Source: an uncultured bacterium (GTDB lineage Bacteria > Cyanobacteriota > Vampirovibrionia > Gastranaerophilales > Gastranaerophilaceae). Taken from it: a stretch of DNA of 64,000 bases. The position numbers and the translations under genes were made by a program. The stretch lies in contig CACZCH010000007.1 of assembly GCA_902779645.1 (NCBI GenBank), positions 62,001 to 126,000 on the forward strand. The letters are read 5' to 3'. A model generated the notes under the pieces. The model was not told where the DNA came from and searched no databases. It worked only from the letters and a program-made list of their open reading frames with translations. This document shows positions 35,704 to 44,851 of this stretch, in pieces; positions within the stretch are counted from its first letter, which is position 1; every line of letters starts with the position of its first letter.

Positions 35704-35728
35704 TTTTGTCAGGTAGAACCTGACAAAA
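35704..35728. repeat. GTCAGG-N5-CCTGAC palindrome, copy 2, in an 11-bp hairpin
   Basis: TTTTGTCAGGT-AGA-ACCTGACAAAA is a perfect hairpin between the XRE stop and the lspA stop. The central 17 bases match 74-90 except one. It may serve as a bidirectional terminator for the two convergent genes. Confidence 0.55.
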
Positions 35729-35743
35729 TGTAATAAGTTTGAT

Positions 35744-36208
35744 TTATAGTTTTTTAAAATAATTAGTTTTTAAAATTATAAAAATTACTCCCAGTACTCC
35801 GATATTTATGAATATATCAGACAGATTGAATACCGGAAAATCGATAAATTTGAGGTTTATAAAATCTCTTACATGCCCAAAAATTAATCTTTCGCACATA
35901 TTATTGAATATACCTGACAATAAAAGTGATATTAAAAAGAGTCCTTTTGTTGAAATATGTTTTATTTGTTTTATTGTATAAAAACATAAAATTATAAGTG
36001 CAGCTATCGAAAATACTATCAAAAATATTTTATATCCGTCAAAGAGGTTAAAAGCGGCACCTTCGTTTTGGATAAATGTTATGCTAAAAATTGGGTTTTC
36101 TGCTAATTTATATCCGTTTATAAGTATTAAATCCGTAAAATAGAAGTTCACAAAGATAAAAAATAAAGTTGTTATTAATAAGTAAATAATCTTACTTTTC
36201 TTTGACAT
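35744..36208 (-). CDS. lspA: Lipoprotein signal peptidase (signal peptidase II)
   Basis: This inner-membrane aspartyl protease cleaves prolipoprotein signal peptides. The 154 residues have four membrane segments, the NEGAAFNLFDG motif, and the two catalytic Asp regions GHVRDFINL and FPVFNLSDIFI. The usual GNxxDR motif is altered to NNMCER, so it is a divergent member. GAGGAGAAT precedes ATG 36208. It overlaps the upstream secreted-protein gene by 17 bp. Confidence 0.88.
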   Translation of the reverse strand: MSKKSKIIYLLITTLFFIFVNFYFTDLILINGYKLAENPIFSITFIQNEGAAFNLFDGYKIFLIVFSIAALIILCFYTIKQIKHISTKGLFLISLLLSGIFNNMCERLIFGHVRDFINLKFIDFPVFNLSDIFINIGVLGVIFIILKTNYFKKL

Positions 36209-37064
36209 TATTCTCCTCGCCAGAAGACTCGTTTATTTTATCCACAACGTTAACTCTTATGATTTGGTATCCGAAACCAGTAAGGCTTAATTTAATACTT
36301 AAATCTTCTATTGCAGCTTTAGTTAAACCGATTGAAGCTATAACGTATTCATTTGCATTATCAGAGTTTGCTATGAATAATCTTTCTAAAATATGATCAT
36401 CAGGAAGTTTTCTGAAAACTTCTTTTGCTTGTTTTTGAGGGTATTCAACTTTGTCTTTAGCGATAGAAGCTATTGCAAAAGTGTCTTTCGGAGGCTCAAA
36501 TTCCAGAGATGCTGTATATTCATATCCGGGAGTAACTTCGTGCGGTGCTGAAAGTTTAATATCTAGGTTCATTGCTTCTCCGTATAGCATAGAAGTGACT
36601 TCGTCAATAATTTTGTCTGAAGTTACTTTCCACTTCCCGTTGATTTTTTTCAGATAATAAATGCTGTCAGCTTCGCTTTTTAGAATTCCGTTCATTTTTT
36701 TTGTAATCGGAATATCAGCTTGGGAAGTTTCTATAAGTGAAACTGTTGCCGTTCCGTTTTCATCAAAGGTTATATCTTTTATTTTTATGCTGTATTTAAT
36801 ATTATCGTAATTATTCCAAAGTTCTTTTACTAATTTTGAATAAATACCCAAATCATAACCGTCGCCGTTTTGGTAGTTTTCGTCATAGGTTGAGATAAAT
36901 TTATCAAAATTGTTTTGATTTGCATATTTTATTTGAGAGTTAAGCGTTGATTTAACTCCTCTGATATTGTTGTTAAATAAGTTTGATTTAAAAAAAATCC
37001 CGTTTGCAAAACTTGACGGAGCGAGAATAATAAATAATAAAGTTGTAACTAAAAATCTCTTCAT
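36192..37064 (-). CDS. Secreted protein with NTF2/SnoaL-like region, unknown function
   Basis: The 290 residues have a signal peptide (1-20, SSFA before N), then a region at about 45-150 that reads like an NTF2-like fold (FISTYDENYQNGDGYDLGIYSKLVKELW, IKDITFDENGTATVSLIET, IYYLKKINGKWKV). A beta-rich C-terminal domain follows (about 165-275). There is no lipobox cysteine, so it should be periplasmic rather than a lipoprotein despite being cotranscribed with lspA. The family is not identified. Confidence 0.65.
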   Translation of the reverse strand: MKRFLVTTLLFIILAPSSFANGIFFKSNLFNNNIRGVKSTLNSQIKYANQNNFDKFISTYDENYQNGDGYDLGIYSKLVKELWNNYDNIKYSIKIKDITFDENGTATVSLIETSQADIPITKKMNGILKSEADSIYYLKKINGKWKVTSDKIIDEVTSMLYGEAMNLDIKLSAPHEVTPGYEYTASLEFEPPKDTFAIASIAKDKVEYPQKQAKEVFRKLPDDHILERLFIANSDNANEYVIASIGLTKAAIEDLSIKLSLTGFGYQIIRVNVVDKINESSGEENNVKEK

Positions 37065-37165
37065 AAATTAAATTATACATAAAAATTCAAAAACTTGAAT
37101 AATACAAACAAACGACTTAATTTTTAGTGAAAAATATGATATAATTTTTTAAGAATGGAGAGTAT

Positions 37166-37774
37166 ATGCCAAATATTGATCTTGACGATGAATTTTTAAA
37201 ATTATTTTACAGTATAAACAGTAAAAAAGTGCCAAAAGAGATTACTCTTCGAGAGCTTAAACAGCAGCTGGCGGATGTTGTTGATATTGTGCGTGATCTT
37301 AGTGCAAACTCAAAGAAGCCGGTTAAAAATGATATTATTAATAATGAAGTTCCCGAATCAGAGGAAGATTTAGGTCCGGCAATACTTGTTATTGATGATT
37401 TGGGTGTAATAACGTATCAGCTAAAAGTATTATTATCCCGCTACGGTATGGATGTCGATTGTTCTCAAGAGATTTATGATGCGGTCAATAAGTACAAAAA
37501 ACGTAGATACAGGTATATTGTAATGGATCTGTTCATTCCGACAGAGAGGGAAGGTTTTATATTATTAACAGAATTAAAAAAACTTTCAAATCAGTATGGT
37601 GTGGAGTCTGTTATAGGTGTAATTACAGCTTCTCCGAGAAAAGAGATTGAGCAGCAATGCCGTCTTAGGGGTGCAGACTTCTTCTTGGAAAAGAATAATG
37701 AATGGCAGAATAATCTTATCGAAACAATGGATGCATATATAAACGCAGGAAAAGACCCTGAGGAAGATTTATAA
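37166..37774 (+). CDS. Receiver-domain response regulator without output domain
   Basis: The 202 residues have an N-terminal helical segment (1-70) of unknown role and a CheY-like receiver domain (72-190). Its acidic pocket (D77, D78), phosphoacceptor Asp121 (VMDLFIP), Thr154 (GVITAS) and Lys176 (FFLEKN) are all intact. There is no DNA-binding domain, so it should signal through protein contacts. It is 2 bases upstream of sdaAB and probably cotranscribed. No histidine kinase gene is near. Confidence 0.85.
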   Translation: MPNIDLDDEFLKLFYSINSKKVPKEITLRELKQQLADVVDIVRDLSANSKKPVKNDIINNEVPESEEDLGPAILVIDDLGVITYQLKVLLSRYGMDVDCSQEIYDAVNKYKKRRYRYIVMDLFIPTEREGFILLTELKKLSNQYGVESVIGVITASPRKEIEQQCRLRGADFFLEKNNEWQNNLIETMDAYINAGKDPEEDL

Positions 37775-37776
37775 AA

Positions 37777-38430
37777 ATGGAGCAAAAATCTATTTTCTCT
37801 GTAATCTCTCCAATAATGGCAGGCCCTTCAAGCTCGCATACAGCAGGCGCAGTAAGGCTTGGATTAATGGCAAGGAATATTTACGGTAAAGAAGTGAAAA
37901 AAATAAAATTCATTCTTTACAATTCTTTTGCTACAACAGGCTTCGGACACGGTACAGATAAAGGATTGCTTGCGGGGATTTTAGGATATTCGGTTGATGA
38001 TGCGGATATCAAAAATATTTTTAATATAGTTAAAGATGTTGATTATTCTTTTGAATACCTTCAAGATATTTCTCGTCACCCTAATTCAGTTGATTTTATT
38101 ATCAATAATGAAATGACAATATCCGGTGATTCTGTCGGTGCTGGTGAGATTAGAATAAATAACATAAACGGTTTTTCGGCTAATATCGACGGTAGTTATG
38201 ATACATTAATTCTTTCATACAAAGATAAACCGGGGATGATATCAACTGTGAGTAGTTTAATACAAAAACAGAAAATAAATATTGCGTCTTTACATTGTGA
38301 CAGAGCTTCAAAAGGAGGTACAGCTACAATGTATGTGGCTCTTGATATTCCGATAGGAGACGAGGTTCTTGAAAAAGTAAGGCAAATAAAGGATGTTTTT
38401 TATACAGCAAATATCAGGAAGTTAAAATAA
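37777..38430 (+). CDS. sdaAB: L-serine dehydratase, beta subunit
   Basis: This is one half of the split 4Fe-4S L-serine deaminase, which turns serine into pyruvate and ammonia. The 217 residues have the N-terminal SPIMAGPSSSHTAGAVRLG signature and a C-terminal ACT domain (about 148-215, LSYKDKPGMISTVSSLIQ). It overlaps sdaAA by one base. Its order just after a receiver-domain gene is unusual. Confidence 0.95.
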   Translation: MEQKSIFSVISPIMAGPSSSHTAGAVRLGLMARNIYGKEVKKIKFILYNSFATTGFGHGTDKGLLAGILGYSVDDADIKNIFNIVKDVDYSFEYLQDISRHPNSVDFIINNEMTISGDSVGAGEIRINNINGFSANIDGSYDTLILSYKDKPGMISTVSSLIQKQKINIASLHCDRASKGGTATMYVALDIPIGDEVLEKVRQIKDVFYTANIRKLK

Positions 38431-39311
38431 TGGGGATTTTTTCTTTTGCAGAGTTAATCTCTGCCTGCAAAAAACAAAATAAAAAGATATATGAAATAGC
38501 TCAAGAGGAAGAAGCAATTTTATCTGAGGTTGATACTGAGGTTGTAAGATTAAAAACGTTAGAAAATCTTACGGCAATGAAAGATGCCATAAAAAACGGA
38601 CTTAAATCAACAGAAAAATCAATTAGTAACTGGTGCGGAGATGATTGTGTAAAACTCTCGGAACGATATAAGAAGCGTCATGCACTTTTTGGTAATGTTT
38701 TTGAAAAAATTACGACCTATGCGCTTGCAACAGCGGAAGAAAACCTTAGAATGGGAAGAATCGTAGCATGTCCGACCGCAGGTTCCTGCGGGATTGTACC
38801 TTCAGTTATTATAGCTGTTGCGGAAGAAGAAAAAATTAATGAAACAGAACAAATAAACGGGCTTTTAACTGCCGGCATGATTGGACTAATTGTCTCAAAT
38901 AAAGTTCAGCTCGCAGGTGCAGTTGCAGGTTGTCAGGCAGAATGCGGAGTAGCTTCGGCTATGACGGCAGGAGCGTTGACAGAAATGTTAGGCGGAGGGG
39001 CAAATGAAGTTATACAGGCATCTGCGCTTGCACTAAAAAATATATTAGGGCTTACTTGTGATCCTGTATGCGGGTTGGTTGAAGTACCCTGTATAAAAAG
39101 AAATGCGTTTTTGGCTATTCACGCTGTTACAGCTTCCGAGCTCGCTTTGTGCGGAGTTGAGAGTAAAATTCCGATTGATGAAATAGTTGATACTTTAAAA
39201 ATAACAGGGCAGTTAATGTCACCGCTTCTTAAAGAAACATCTCAGGGCGGGCTTGCTAAAACAAAAACAGGAGTTGAACTCGAGAAATTATTGTTTAATA
39301 AATGTTCATAA
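38430..39311 (+). CDS. sdaAA: L-serine dehydratase, alpha subunit
   Basis: This is the Fe-S cluster-carrying catalytic half of L-serine dehydratase (293 residues). The family stretch ACPTAGSCGIVPSVIIAVAEE is present, and later cysteines in TCDPVCGLVEVPC provide cluster ligands. Translation is coupled to sdaAB (ATAATG overlap). Pyruvate formed here could feed the lactate dehydrogenase at 30-31 kb. Confidence 0.95.
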   Translation: MGIFSFAELISACKKQNKKIYEIAQEEEAILSEVDTEVVRLKTLENLTAMKDAIKNGLKSTEKSISNWCGDDCVKLSERYKKRHALFGNVFEKITTYALATAEENLRMGRIVACPTAGSCGIVPSVIIAVAEEEKINETEQINGLLTAGMIGLIVSNKVQLAGAVAGCQAECGVASAMTAGALTEMLGGGANEVIQASALALKNILGLTCDPVCGLVEVPCIKRNAFLAIHAVTASELALCGVESKIPIDEIVDTLKITGQLMSPLLKETSQGGLAKTKTGVELEKLLFNKCS

Positions 39312-39356
39312 CCTCCTATTTATGCTATCATTAAGAAAAAAGAGAGGATGGAAGTT

Positions 39357-40415
39357 ATGTACTATCAAGGTCTTATTAACAAATACAGAAAATATCTGCC
39401 GGTTACTGATAAAACACCGATTGTTACTTTGAATGAAGGTAACACTCCGCTGATTAAAGCCGATAATTTGGCTAAAAAAATAGGTTTGGAAGCAAATGTT
39501 TATTTGAAATTTGAAGGATGTAACCCGACAGGAAGTTTTAAAGACCGCGGTATGACAATGGCGGTTACTAAAGCTAAAGAAGACGGTGCAGGTGCAATTA
39601 TTTGCGCTTCAACCGGAAATACTTCCGCTTCCGCTGCAGCTTACGGTGCAAAAGCAGGAATTAAGACTTTTGTACTTATTCCTGACGGATATATTGCACT
39701 TGGGAAACTTTCTCAAGCCATGATGTATGGTGCTGAGATTATTGCTATTCAAGGTAATTTTGATAGAGCTCTTGAATGCGTAAGAGAAATCTCCGCAACT
39801 CATCCGATTACACTTGTAAATTCAGTTAACCCATATAGAATTGAAGGGCAAAAAACAGGCGCGTTTGAGATTTGCGATGCATTGGGTAAAGCTCCTGATT
39901 ATCATTTTATCCCTGTCGGAAACGCAGGTAATATTACTGCATATTGGAAAGGGTACAAAGAATACAAACAAGCCGGTGTTATCAAAGATTTACCCCAAAT
40001 GATGGGATTTGAAGCAGAAGGCGCTGCTGCAATAGTCAGAGGGGAAAGAATAATGAATCCCGAAACTCTTGCAACGGCAATCCGTATCGGTAACCCTGCA
40101 AGCTGGAAACAAGCTGAAGCAGCAAGAGATGAAAGTAACGGCAAAATCGGATGTGTAACTGATGAAAAAATAGTTGAAGCATATAAAATGTTAGCTTCAC
40201 AAGAAGGCATACTTTGTGAGCCTGCAAGCGCGGCATCTGTTGCAGGACTTATTCAAGCACATTCTCAAGGACTCGTTAAAGAAGGTTCTGATATAGTTTG
40301 TATTCTGACGGGTAACGGGCTAAAAGACCCTGATAACGCTATTAAGTACTCAAATGCAGACGTTAAAAAGACATCATCGGATTTGACCGATGTATTAAAA
40401 GCTATGGGAATATAA
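39357..40415 (+). CDS. thrC: Threonine synthase
   Basis: This PLP enzyme converts O-phosphohomoserine to threonine. The 352 residues begin [16 protein letters not shown], with the PLP lysine at K62 in GSFKDRGM and the glycine-rich phosphate loop in [13 protein letters not shown] 39357 is preferred over ATG 39348 because AGAGAGG is correctly spaced only for the former. It probably shares the transcript with sdaAB-sdaAA and ends in a terminator at 40456-40483. Confidence 0.94.
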   Translation: MYYQGLINKYRKYLPVTDKTPIVTLNEGNTPLIKADNLAKKIGLEANVYLKFEGCNPTGSFKDRGMTMAVTKAKEDGAGAIICASTGNTSASAAAYGAKAGIKTFVLIPDGYIALGKLSQAMMYGAEIIAIQGNFDRALECVREISATHPITLVNSVNPYRIEGQKTGAFEICDALGKAPDYHFIPVGNAGNITAYWKGYKEYKQAGVIKDLPQMMGFEAEGAAAIVRGERIMNPETLATAIRIGNPASWKQAEAARDESNGKIGCVTDEKIVEAYKMLASQEGILCEPASAASVAGLIQAHSQGLVKEGSDIVCILTGNGLKDPDNAIKYSNADVKKTSSDLTDVLKAMGI

Positions 40416-40455
40416 ATTTAAATAATAAAAAGTTATTAAATAAATATTTCTTATT

Positions 40456-40483
40456 AATAGACCACATGGTCTATTTTTTTTGT
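40456..40483 (+). terminator. Terminator after thrC
   Basis: AATAGACC-ACAT-GGTCTATT followed by eight T. Confidence 0.88.
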
Positions 40484-40548
40484 TTATTTTTCAAAAATTT
40501 TAATCTTTTGATTGATGTCGCTTGATGAAAAAGAATTTATAGTATATG

Positions 40549-40642
40549 TGGGGACTGGTATATCCCCAGATGGTAAGAAATTGTAGAAAAAGATAAAAGA
40601 CAGACGGGAGCAAATACTTAGATAATTCCAAGTACAAATCCC
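40549..40642 (+). promoter_or_regulatory. Structured leader upstream of the flagellar operon
   Basis: Two hairpins precede the first flagellar gene. TGGGGA (40549-40554) pairs with TCCCCA (40563-40568). A longer stem-internal-loop-stem has GGGA (40606-40609)/TCCC (40639-40642) enclosing TACTT (40615-40619)/AAGTA (40630-40634), with A-rich loops GCAAA and CAAA facing each other. It does not match a riboswitch class I can recognise, including the c-di-GMP classes. Confidence 0.4.
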
Positions 40643-40665
40643 ATCCGCGGGTAGAGGTAATTAAG

Positions 40666-41220
40666 GTGAATTTTTCAGGTTTAGACGTTACTTTGCATAG
40701 AATTCAGACGATTGAAAGTCAGTTTCAGTCACTGATGTCTTTTGGTGCTGTTCAAAAACCGACAGAAGATTTTCAAAAAATATTGGATACCTCTATGGAA
40801 AACAGAAAGAATCCTACATCAGCTTCAAGAAATGAAATAAACGAATTAATAGATAAATATTCTGCACAAGCAGGCTTGGATGTTGATTTTGTAAAAGCGG
40901 TTATTAATCAAGAATCAGGATTTAACCCGAATGCGACATCAAAATGCGGGGCTATGGGTTTAATGCAGTTGATGCCGGGAACAGCTCAAGGCTTAGGTGT
41001 TACAAACGCTTATGACCCAGAACAGAATATCCAAGGCGGAACAAAATACTTAAAAGGGCTTATGGACAGATTTGATAACAACAAATCTTTAGCACTTGCA
41101 GCCTATAACGCAGGACCGAATGCAGTAAAGAAATACGGTGGAATCCCCCCGTATCAGGAAACTCAAAACTATGTCAAAAGCGTCCTTGCACGTTATGACA
41201 AAATGAAAGGAGGAGCATAA
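40666..41220 (+). CDS. Lytic transglycosylase in the flagellar operon
   Basis: The 184 residues have a 60-residue N-terminal extension and then an SLT domain with catalytic Glu83 (NQESGFNP), [14 protein letters not shown] and [14 protein letters not shown]. No signal peptide is present, so export is unexplained (possibly via the flagellar pathway). FlgJ downstream lacks a muramidase domain, so this enzyme probably opens peptidoglycan for the rod. The start is GTG 40666, with AGAGG 8-9 bases upstream. It is first in the operon and abuts flgF. Confidence 0.9.
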   Translation: MNFSGLDVTLHRIQTIESQFQSLMSFGAVQKPTEDFQKILDTSMENRKNPTSASRNEINELIDKYSAQAGLDVDFVKAVINQESGFNPNATSKCGAMGLMQLMPGTAQGLGVTNAYDPEQNIQGGTKYLKGLMDRFDNNKSLALAAYNAGPNAVKKYGGIPPYQETQNYVKSVLARYDKMKGGA

Positions 41221-42042
41221 ATGATTGTAAGAGGTCTTGAATCTTGTGCAAATGGTATGCTTGCCCTTATGGATATGAACGACAATACTGCTAATAACCT
41301 TGCTAACGTTAATACAATAGGGTATAAAAAAGGGTCTATTAAGTTTCATGATTTAATGGAGTCAGCTGTTTACACTCAATCTGAATCAGTTTTGAGAAAT
41401 GATTCAACAAGATATTTAGGTGACTTGAGTGTTGGAAGTGCAGCTTTTGAATACACTCACGACTTTTCTCAAGGCGCTTTGAATCAAACAGATAACCCTT
41501 ATGATTTAGCTATTGAAGGAGACGGCTTCTTCAAAATTCAAGATGTCGACGGAAAAGTTTATTATACAAGAAACGGCTCTTTTACAAGAAATGATCAGGA
41601 TTATCTTGTAACAAAACAAGGAGAATACGTTCTTGATATCAATAACAGGCGTATTAGAATGATACCTGAGGATTTAGACCCTGATTTAATCAGAGACAAA
41701 GTCCAAATTATTATAGGTGAAAAAGGTACAATAGAACTTGATGCGGGATTACAAAAATATCCTATGCAGACTATCGGTGTTTGGGATTTTTCAAATAAAG
41801 ATGATTTATTTGAAATAAGCGATACCAGATTTATCCAAAAAACACCGGAAGAAAATCCTGAATTACGCTCTGAAAAATTCGTAATTCAGCAAGGAATGCT
41901 TGAGCTTTCTAATTGTAATGTAATTAAAGAAATGATTAACACAATCAGCACGCAAAGAAATTACGAAAGCTTAGCAAGGGTTGTCACAACAAACGGCGAC
42001 ATGCTTGATACGGCAGTAGCGCTGGGCAGACTCAGATCTTAA
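41221..42042 (+). CDS. flgF: Flagellar rod protein FlgF
   Basis: The protein belongs to the FlgE/F/G axial family (273 residues). It has the N-terminal NTANNLANVNTIGYKK motif, the central DLAIEGDGFFKIQ segment, and C-terminal helix QQGMLELSNCNVIKEMINTISTQRNYES. FlgF rather than FlgG is chosen because flgG follows directly and is a better match to its family. ATG 41221 follows AAAGGAGGA in the end of the transglycosylase gene. Confidence 0.88.
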   Translation: MIVRGLESCANGMLALMDMNDNTANNLANVNTIGYKKGSIKFHDLMESAVYTQSESVLRNDSTRYLGDLSVGSAAFEYTHDFSQGALNQTDNPYDLAIEGDGFFKIQDVDGKVYYTRNGSFTRNDQDYLVTKQGEYVLDINNRRIRMIPEDLDPDLIRDKVQIIIGEKGTIELDAGLQKYPMQTIGVWDFSNKDDLFEISDTRFIQKTPEENPELRSEKFVIQQGMLELSNCNVIKEMINTISTQRNYESLARVVTTNGDMLDTAVALGRLRS

Positions 42043-42123
42043 TGTTCTGATGAAGGGTTGAACCCAATAAACTGAAATCGTCGTTTAAGGAGAACGACTA
42101 TCAGACAAAATTAGGAGAGGAAA
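42043..42123 (+). promoter_or_regulatory. flgF-flgG intercistronic hairpin with AGGAG in the loop
   Basis: GTCGTT (42080-42085) and AACGAC (42093-42098) enclose the loop TAAGGAG, which looks like a displayed ribosome-binding site with no start codon after it. A second small hairpin, GGGTT/AACCC, lies just upstream. The true flgG ribosome-binding site is TTAGGAGAGG. Confidence 0.35.
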
Positions 42124-42909
42124 ATGTTAAGAGCACTTACAACAGCAGCAACAGGTATGATAGCACAACAGAACTATCTTGATGTTATTGCAAACAACGT
42201 AGCAAACGTTAATACGACAGGGTTTAAACAATCTCGTATTGAGTTTCAAGACTTGTTATCACAAGCAGCAAGAACGCCGGGTGCTTTAATGAACCAAGGT
42301 ACTTATCAGCCTGTCGGTATAGAAATCGGATTAGGTGTTAAAACCGCCGCAACAACAAGAGTTTTCACCCAAGGTGTTGCAATTTCAACCGGCAGACAGC
42401 TTGATATAGAAATTGAAGGTGAGGGTTTTTTACAGGTTATGAAAGAGGATGGTTCTCTTGCATACACTCGTGACGGCTGTCTCCAAGTTGACTCATTAGG
42501 TCAGTTATGTACAAATGACGGTCTATTGATTCAGCCATCTGTATCAATTCCGCGTGATGCGACAGAAATTACTATTACTCAAGACGGTAACATTTCTGTA
42601 ACGCTTCCGGGACAGACACAACAATCAACGGTTGGTTCTTTGCAGTTGGTTAAATTCCAAAACCCGTCAGGTTTATTGTCAATCGGACACAACTTGTATC
42701 AGGAAACACAAGCATCAGGCAACCCTGTTCAAGATACTCCGGGGCAAAACGGTTTAGGTCTTATTCAGCAGGGTATGCTTGAAGGTTCAAACGTACAAAT
42801 TGTTGATGAGCTTGTAGGATTAATCAAGGCTCAAAGAGCATTCGAAGCTAACTCAAGATTGATTACAGCTTCAAGCAACATTCTTCAAGTAACTAATAAT
42901 ATGGCGTAG
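42124..42909 (+). CDS. flgG: Flagellar distal rod protein FlgG
   Basis: The 261-residue length is typical of FlgG. It has LDVIANNVANVNTTGFKQSRIEFQDL, then LDIEIEGEGFLQV, and the C-terminal QQGMLEGSNVQIVDELVGLIKAQRAFEANSRLI diagnostic of FlgG. It builds the distal rod crossing the periplasm to the hook. Very strong ribosome-binding site (TTAGGAGAGG). Confidence 0.96.
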   Translation: MLRALTTAATGMIAQQNYLDVIANNVANVNTTGFKQSRIEFQDLLSQAARTPGALMNQGTYQPVGIEIGLGVKTAATTRVFTQGVAISTGRQLDIEIEGEGFLQVMKEDGSLAYTRDGCLQVDSLGQLCTNDGLLIQPSVSIPRDATEITITQDGNISVTLPGQTQQSTVGSLQLVKFQNPSGLLSIGHNLYQETQASGNPVQDTPGQNGLGLIQQGMLEGSNVQIVDELVGLIKAQRAFEANSRLITASSNILQVTNNMA

Positions 42910-42955
42910 GGATAAAGGGGTAAATATATTTTAGATAAATCGGATACATAGATAA

Positions 42956-42986
42956 GTGAACAAGTGAGCAGGTGAACAGGTGATTA
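42956..42986 (+). repeat. GTGANNAA octamer array, copy 1
   Basis: Consecutive octamers GTGAACAA, GTGAGCAG, GTGAACAG, GTGATTAA have an exact 8-base period. The GTG start of flgA falls inside the last unit. Confidence 0.65.
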
Positions 42987-43729
42987 AAAAATTGAAATTT
43001 GAAAGTGGAAAGCGGAAAGTTAGTATAAAGAATATCTTTATATTAGCTGTTGCTTTGCTGTTTTTTGTCCCTGTTTCCAAAGCCCAAGTAATTCCTGCAA
43101 GCAAAATTAAAGTTGATGTTGCAAGAATGTTTGAAAATAATTACAAAAAGACTGTTGACGGAGACGTTCAGGTTAAAATAACAGCAACTCCTTTTGCGGA
43201 TTTGCAGTTACCTGACGGAAGAGTAACATACAGAATCGCAAACGGCGGAGATAAAATTCTTCCGAGAGATGTAAAAAGAGTTGATGTATACATTAACGGG
43301 GTATATAACAGAACATTGAACCTTCCTGCTCAGACAATCGTTTATAAAGAAGTGCTTGTAGCACGTGACCAAATAGACAGAGAACAAACTCTTACAAAAG
43401 ATTGTACGGAAGTTAAAAAAGTCGATGTGTCGCTGAGAGCAAACTATGTTCTTGACGGTTCAATGCTCGACAAAGAAATAATTACAAAAAAAATATTCCA
43501 AAAGGGAGAAATAATTGATAAAAGATTTGTAAAAATGAAACCTGATGTTGCAAGAAACTCAGAAGTCAGAGTATTCTTTGTTTCAAACGGTTCCGTGATG
43601 ATTACAATTGACGGCACTGCAATGTCAGACGGCATGCTGGGTGACTATATAAACGTAGAAAATAAAAACTACAAAAAGGTATACAACGGAAAAATTATCG
43701 GGGAAAACAGAGTTCTTGTAAATATATAA
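42980..43729 (+). CDS. flgA: Flagellar P-ring assembly chaperone FlgA
   Basis: The 249-residue protein has a long basic N-region and signal peptide (to about residue 34, VSKAQ). The C-terminal half has the FlgA/SAF-like domain: KKVDVSLRANYVLDGSMLDKEIITKKIFQKG and a final VENKNYKKVYNGKIIGENRVLVN. It acts in the periplasm for FlgI ring assembly. The start is GTG 42980 inside an octamer repeat, without a clear ribosome-binding site. An alternative downstream start would shorten the N-region only. Confidence 0.88.
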   Translation: MIKKLKFESGKRKVSIKNIFILAVALLFFVPVSKAQVIPASKIKVDVARMFENNYKKTVDGDVQVKITATPFADLQLPDGRVTYRIANGGDKILPRDVKRVDVYINGVYNRTLNLPAQTIVYKEVLVARDQIDREQTLTKDCTEVKKVDVSLRANYVLDGSMLDKEIITKKIFQKGEIIDKRFVKMKPDVARNSEVRVFFVSNGSVMITIDGTAMSDGMLGDYINVENKNYKKVYNGKIIGENRVLVNI

Positions 43730-43746
43730 GAGGCTCGGGAGGACGC

Positions 43747-44841
43747 ATGAAAAAGTTAATAGCATTTGTTTTAACAATGATGATGGTAATAGGACTTTCA
43801 CCTGTTAATGCGGCGACTGTTAGAATTATGGACATAGCGCATATACAAGGTGTCAGAGAGAACCAGCTTGTTGGCTATGGTATTGTAGTCGGTCTTCCGG
43901 GGACAGGTGACAACTCTCGTTCTACTCAGATTACAAACAAAATGATGTTAAGAAATTTAGGCACTGTAATTGAGCAAGAAAACTATATCCAAAAAGGTGC
44001 TTCAGCAGCTGTTATTGTAACAGCTAACGTACCCGCATTTGCTAAAAACGGTGACAAAATTGATGTAACCGTTTCTGCAATAGCCGATTGTAAGAGCTTA
44101 GAAGGCGGTGTTCTTGTTCAAACAATTCTCAAAGCTCCAAATGGTGAAGCTGTTGCGGTTGCACAAGGCCCTGTATCGGTAGGCGGTATTGCTAAAGCAG
44201 CAGGCGGTTCTTCTATGAGAAATGCAATTACAACAACGGGTAGAATTCCGGGCGGTGCAATAGTTGAAAGAGATATTTATACGGAGATCGGGGATGAGAA
44301 TTCAATTACACTTTCTTTAGACAAATCCGATTACACTCTCGTATCAAGACTTGCACAATCAATCTCAAGAGTAGCACCTGCTCGAGCAATTGACGGGAGT
44401 TCGGTAAGAGTTCAAATCCCTGCAAAATTCCAAAATGACAGAGTAACTTTTGTATCTATAATAGAAAATCTTGACGTTACACCGACTGCTGAAAGGGCAA
44501 AAGTTGTTGTGAACGAAAGAACCGGAACGGTTGTAATCGGTTCGGATGTAAAACTTCTTCCTGCTGCAGTTGCTCACGGTAATATTACCGTTACGGTATC
44601 TGCAAAAAATGAGGTTTCTCAGCCAAACGAGTTTTCAAACGGTTCAACGGTTGGTTTTGAAAACGCTGATATAGATATTCAAAAAGCTCCGGGGAGACTT
44701 GTTGAGATGGGTGCAAACAGTAATCTTAACGATTTAGTAAGAGCGCTAAATTCAATCGGAGTAGCTCCTGTTGACTTAATTTCAATTTTACAGGCACTTA
44801 AAAAATCAGGCAGTTTACAGGCAGAATTAGTAATCATATAG
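43747..44841 (+). CDS. flgI: Flagellar P-ring protein FlgI
   Basis: The 364 residues have a signal peptide (1-22) and family blocks RIMDIAHIQGVRENQLVGYGIVVGL, GDKIDVTVSAIADCKSLEGG and the C-terminal LNDLVRALNSIGVAPVDLISILQALKKSGSL. It forms the peptidoglycan-level bushing around the rod. Together with FlgH it indicates an outer membrane. GGGAGGA precedes ATG 43747. Confidence 0.97.
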   Translation: MKKLIAFVLTMMMVIGLSPVNAATVRIMDIAHIQGVRENQLVGYGIVVGLPGTGDNSRSTQITNKMMLRNLGTVIEQENYIQKGASAAVIVTANVPAFAKNGDKIDVTVSAIADCKSLEGGVLVQTILKAPNGEAVAVAQGPVSVGGIAKAAGGSSMRNAITTTGRIPGGAIVERDIYTEIGDENSITLSLDKSDYTLVSRLAQSISRVAPARAIDGSSVRVQIPAKFQNDRVTFVSIIENLDVTPTAERAKVVVNERTGTVVIGSDVKLLPAAVAHGNITVTVSAKNEVSQPNEFSNGSTVGFENADIDIQKAPGRLVEMGANSNLNDLVRALNSIGVAPVDLISILQALKKSGSLQAELVII

Positions 44842-44851
44842 GGAAAAAGAT

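Noticed and set aside
40549..40642. c-di-GMP riboswitch before the flagellar operon
   Set aside because: The sequence lacks the conserved core bases and tetraloop-receptor pattern of either known class. Only a generic structured leader can be claimed.
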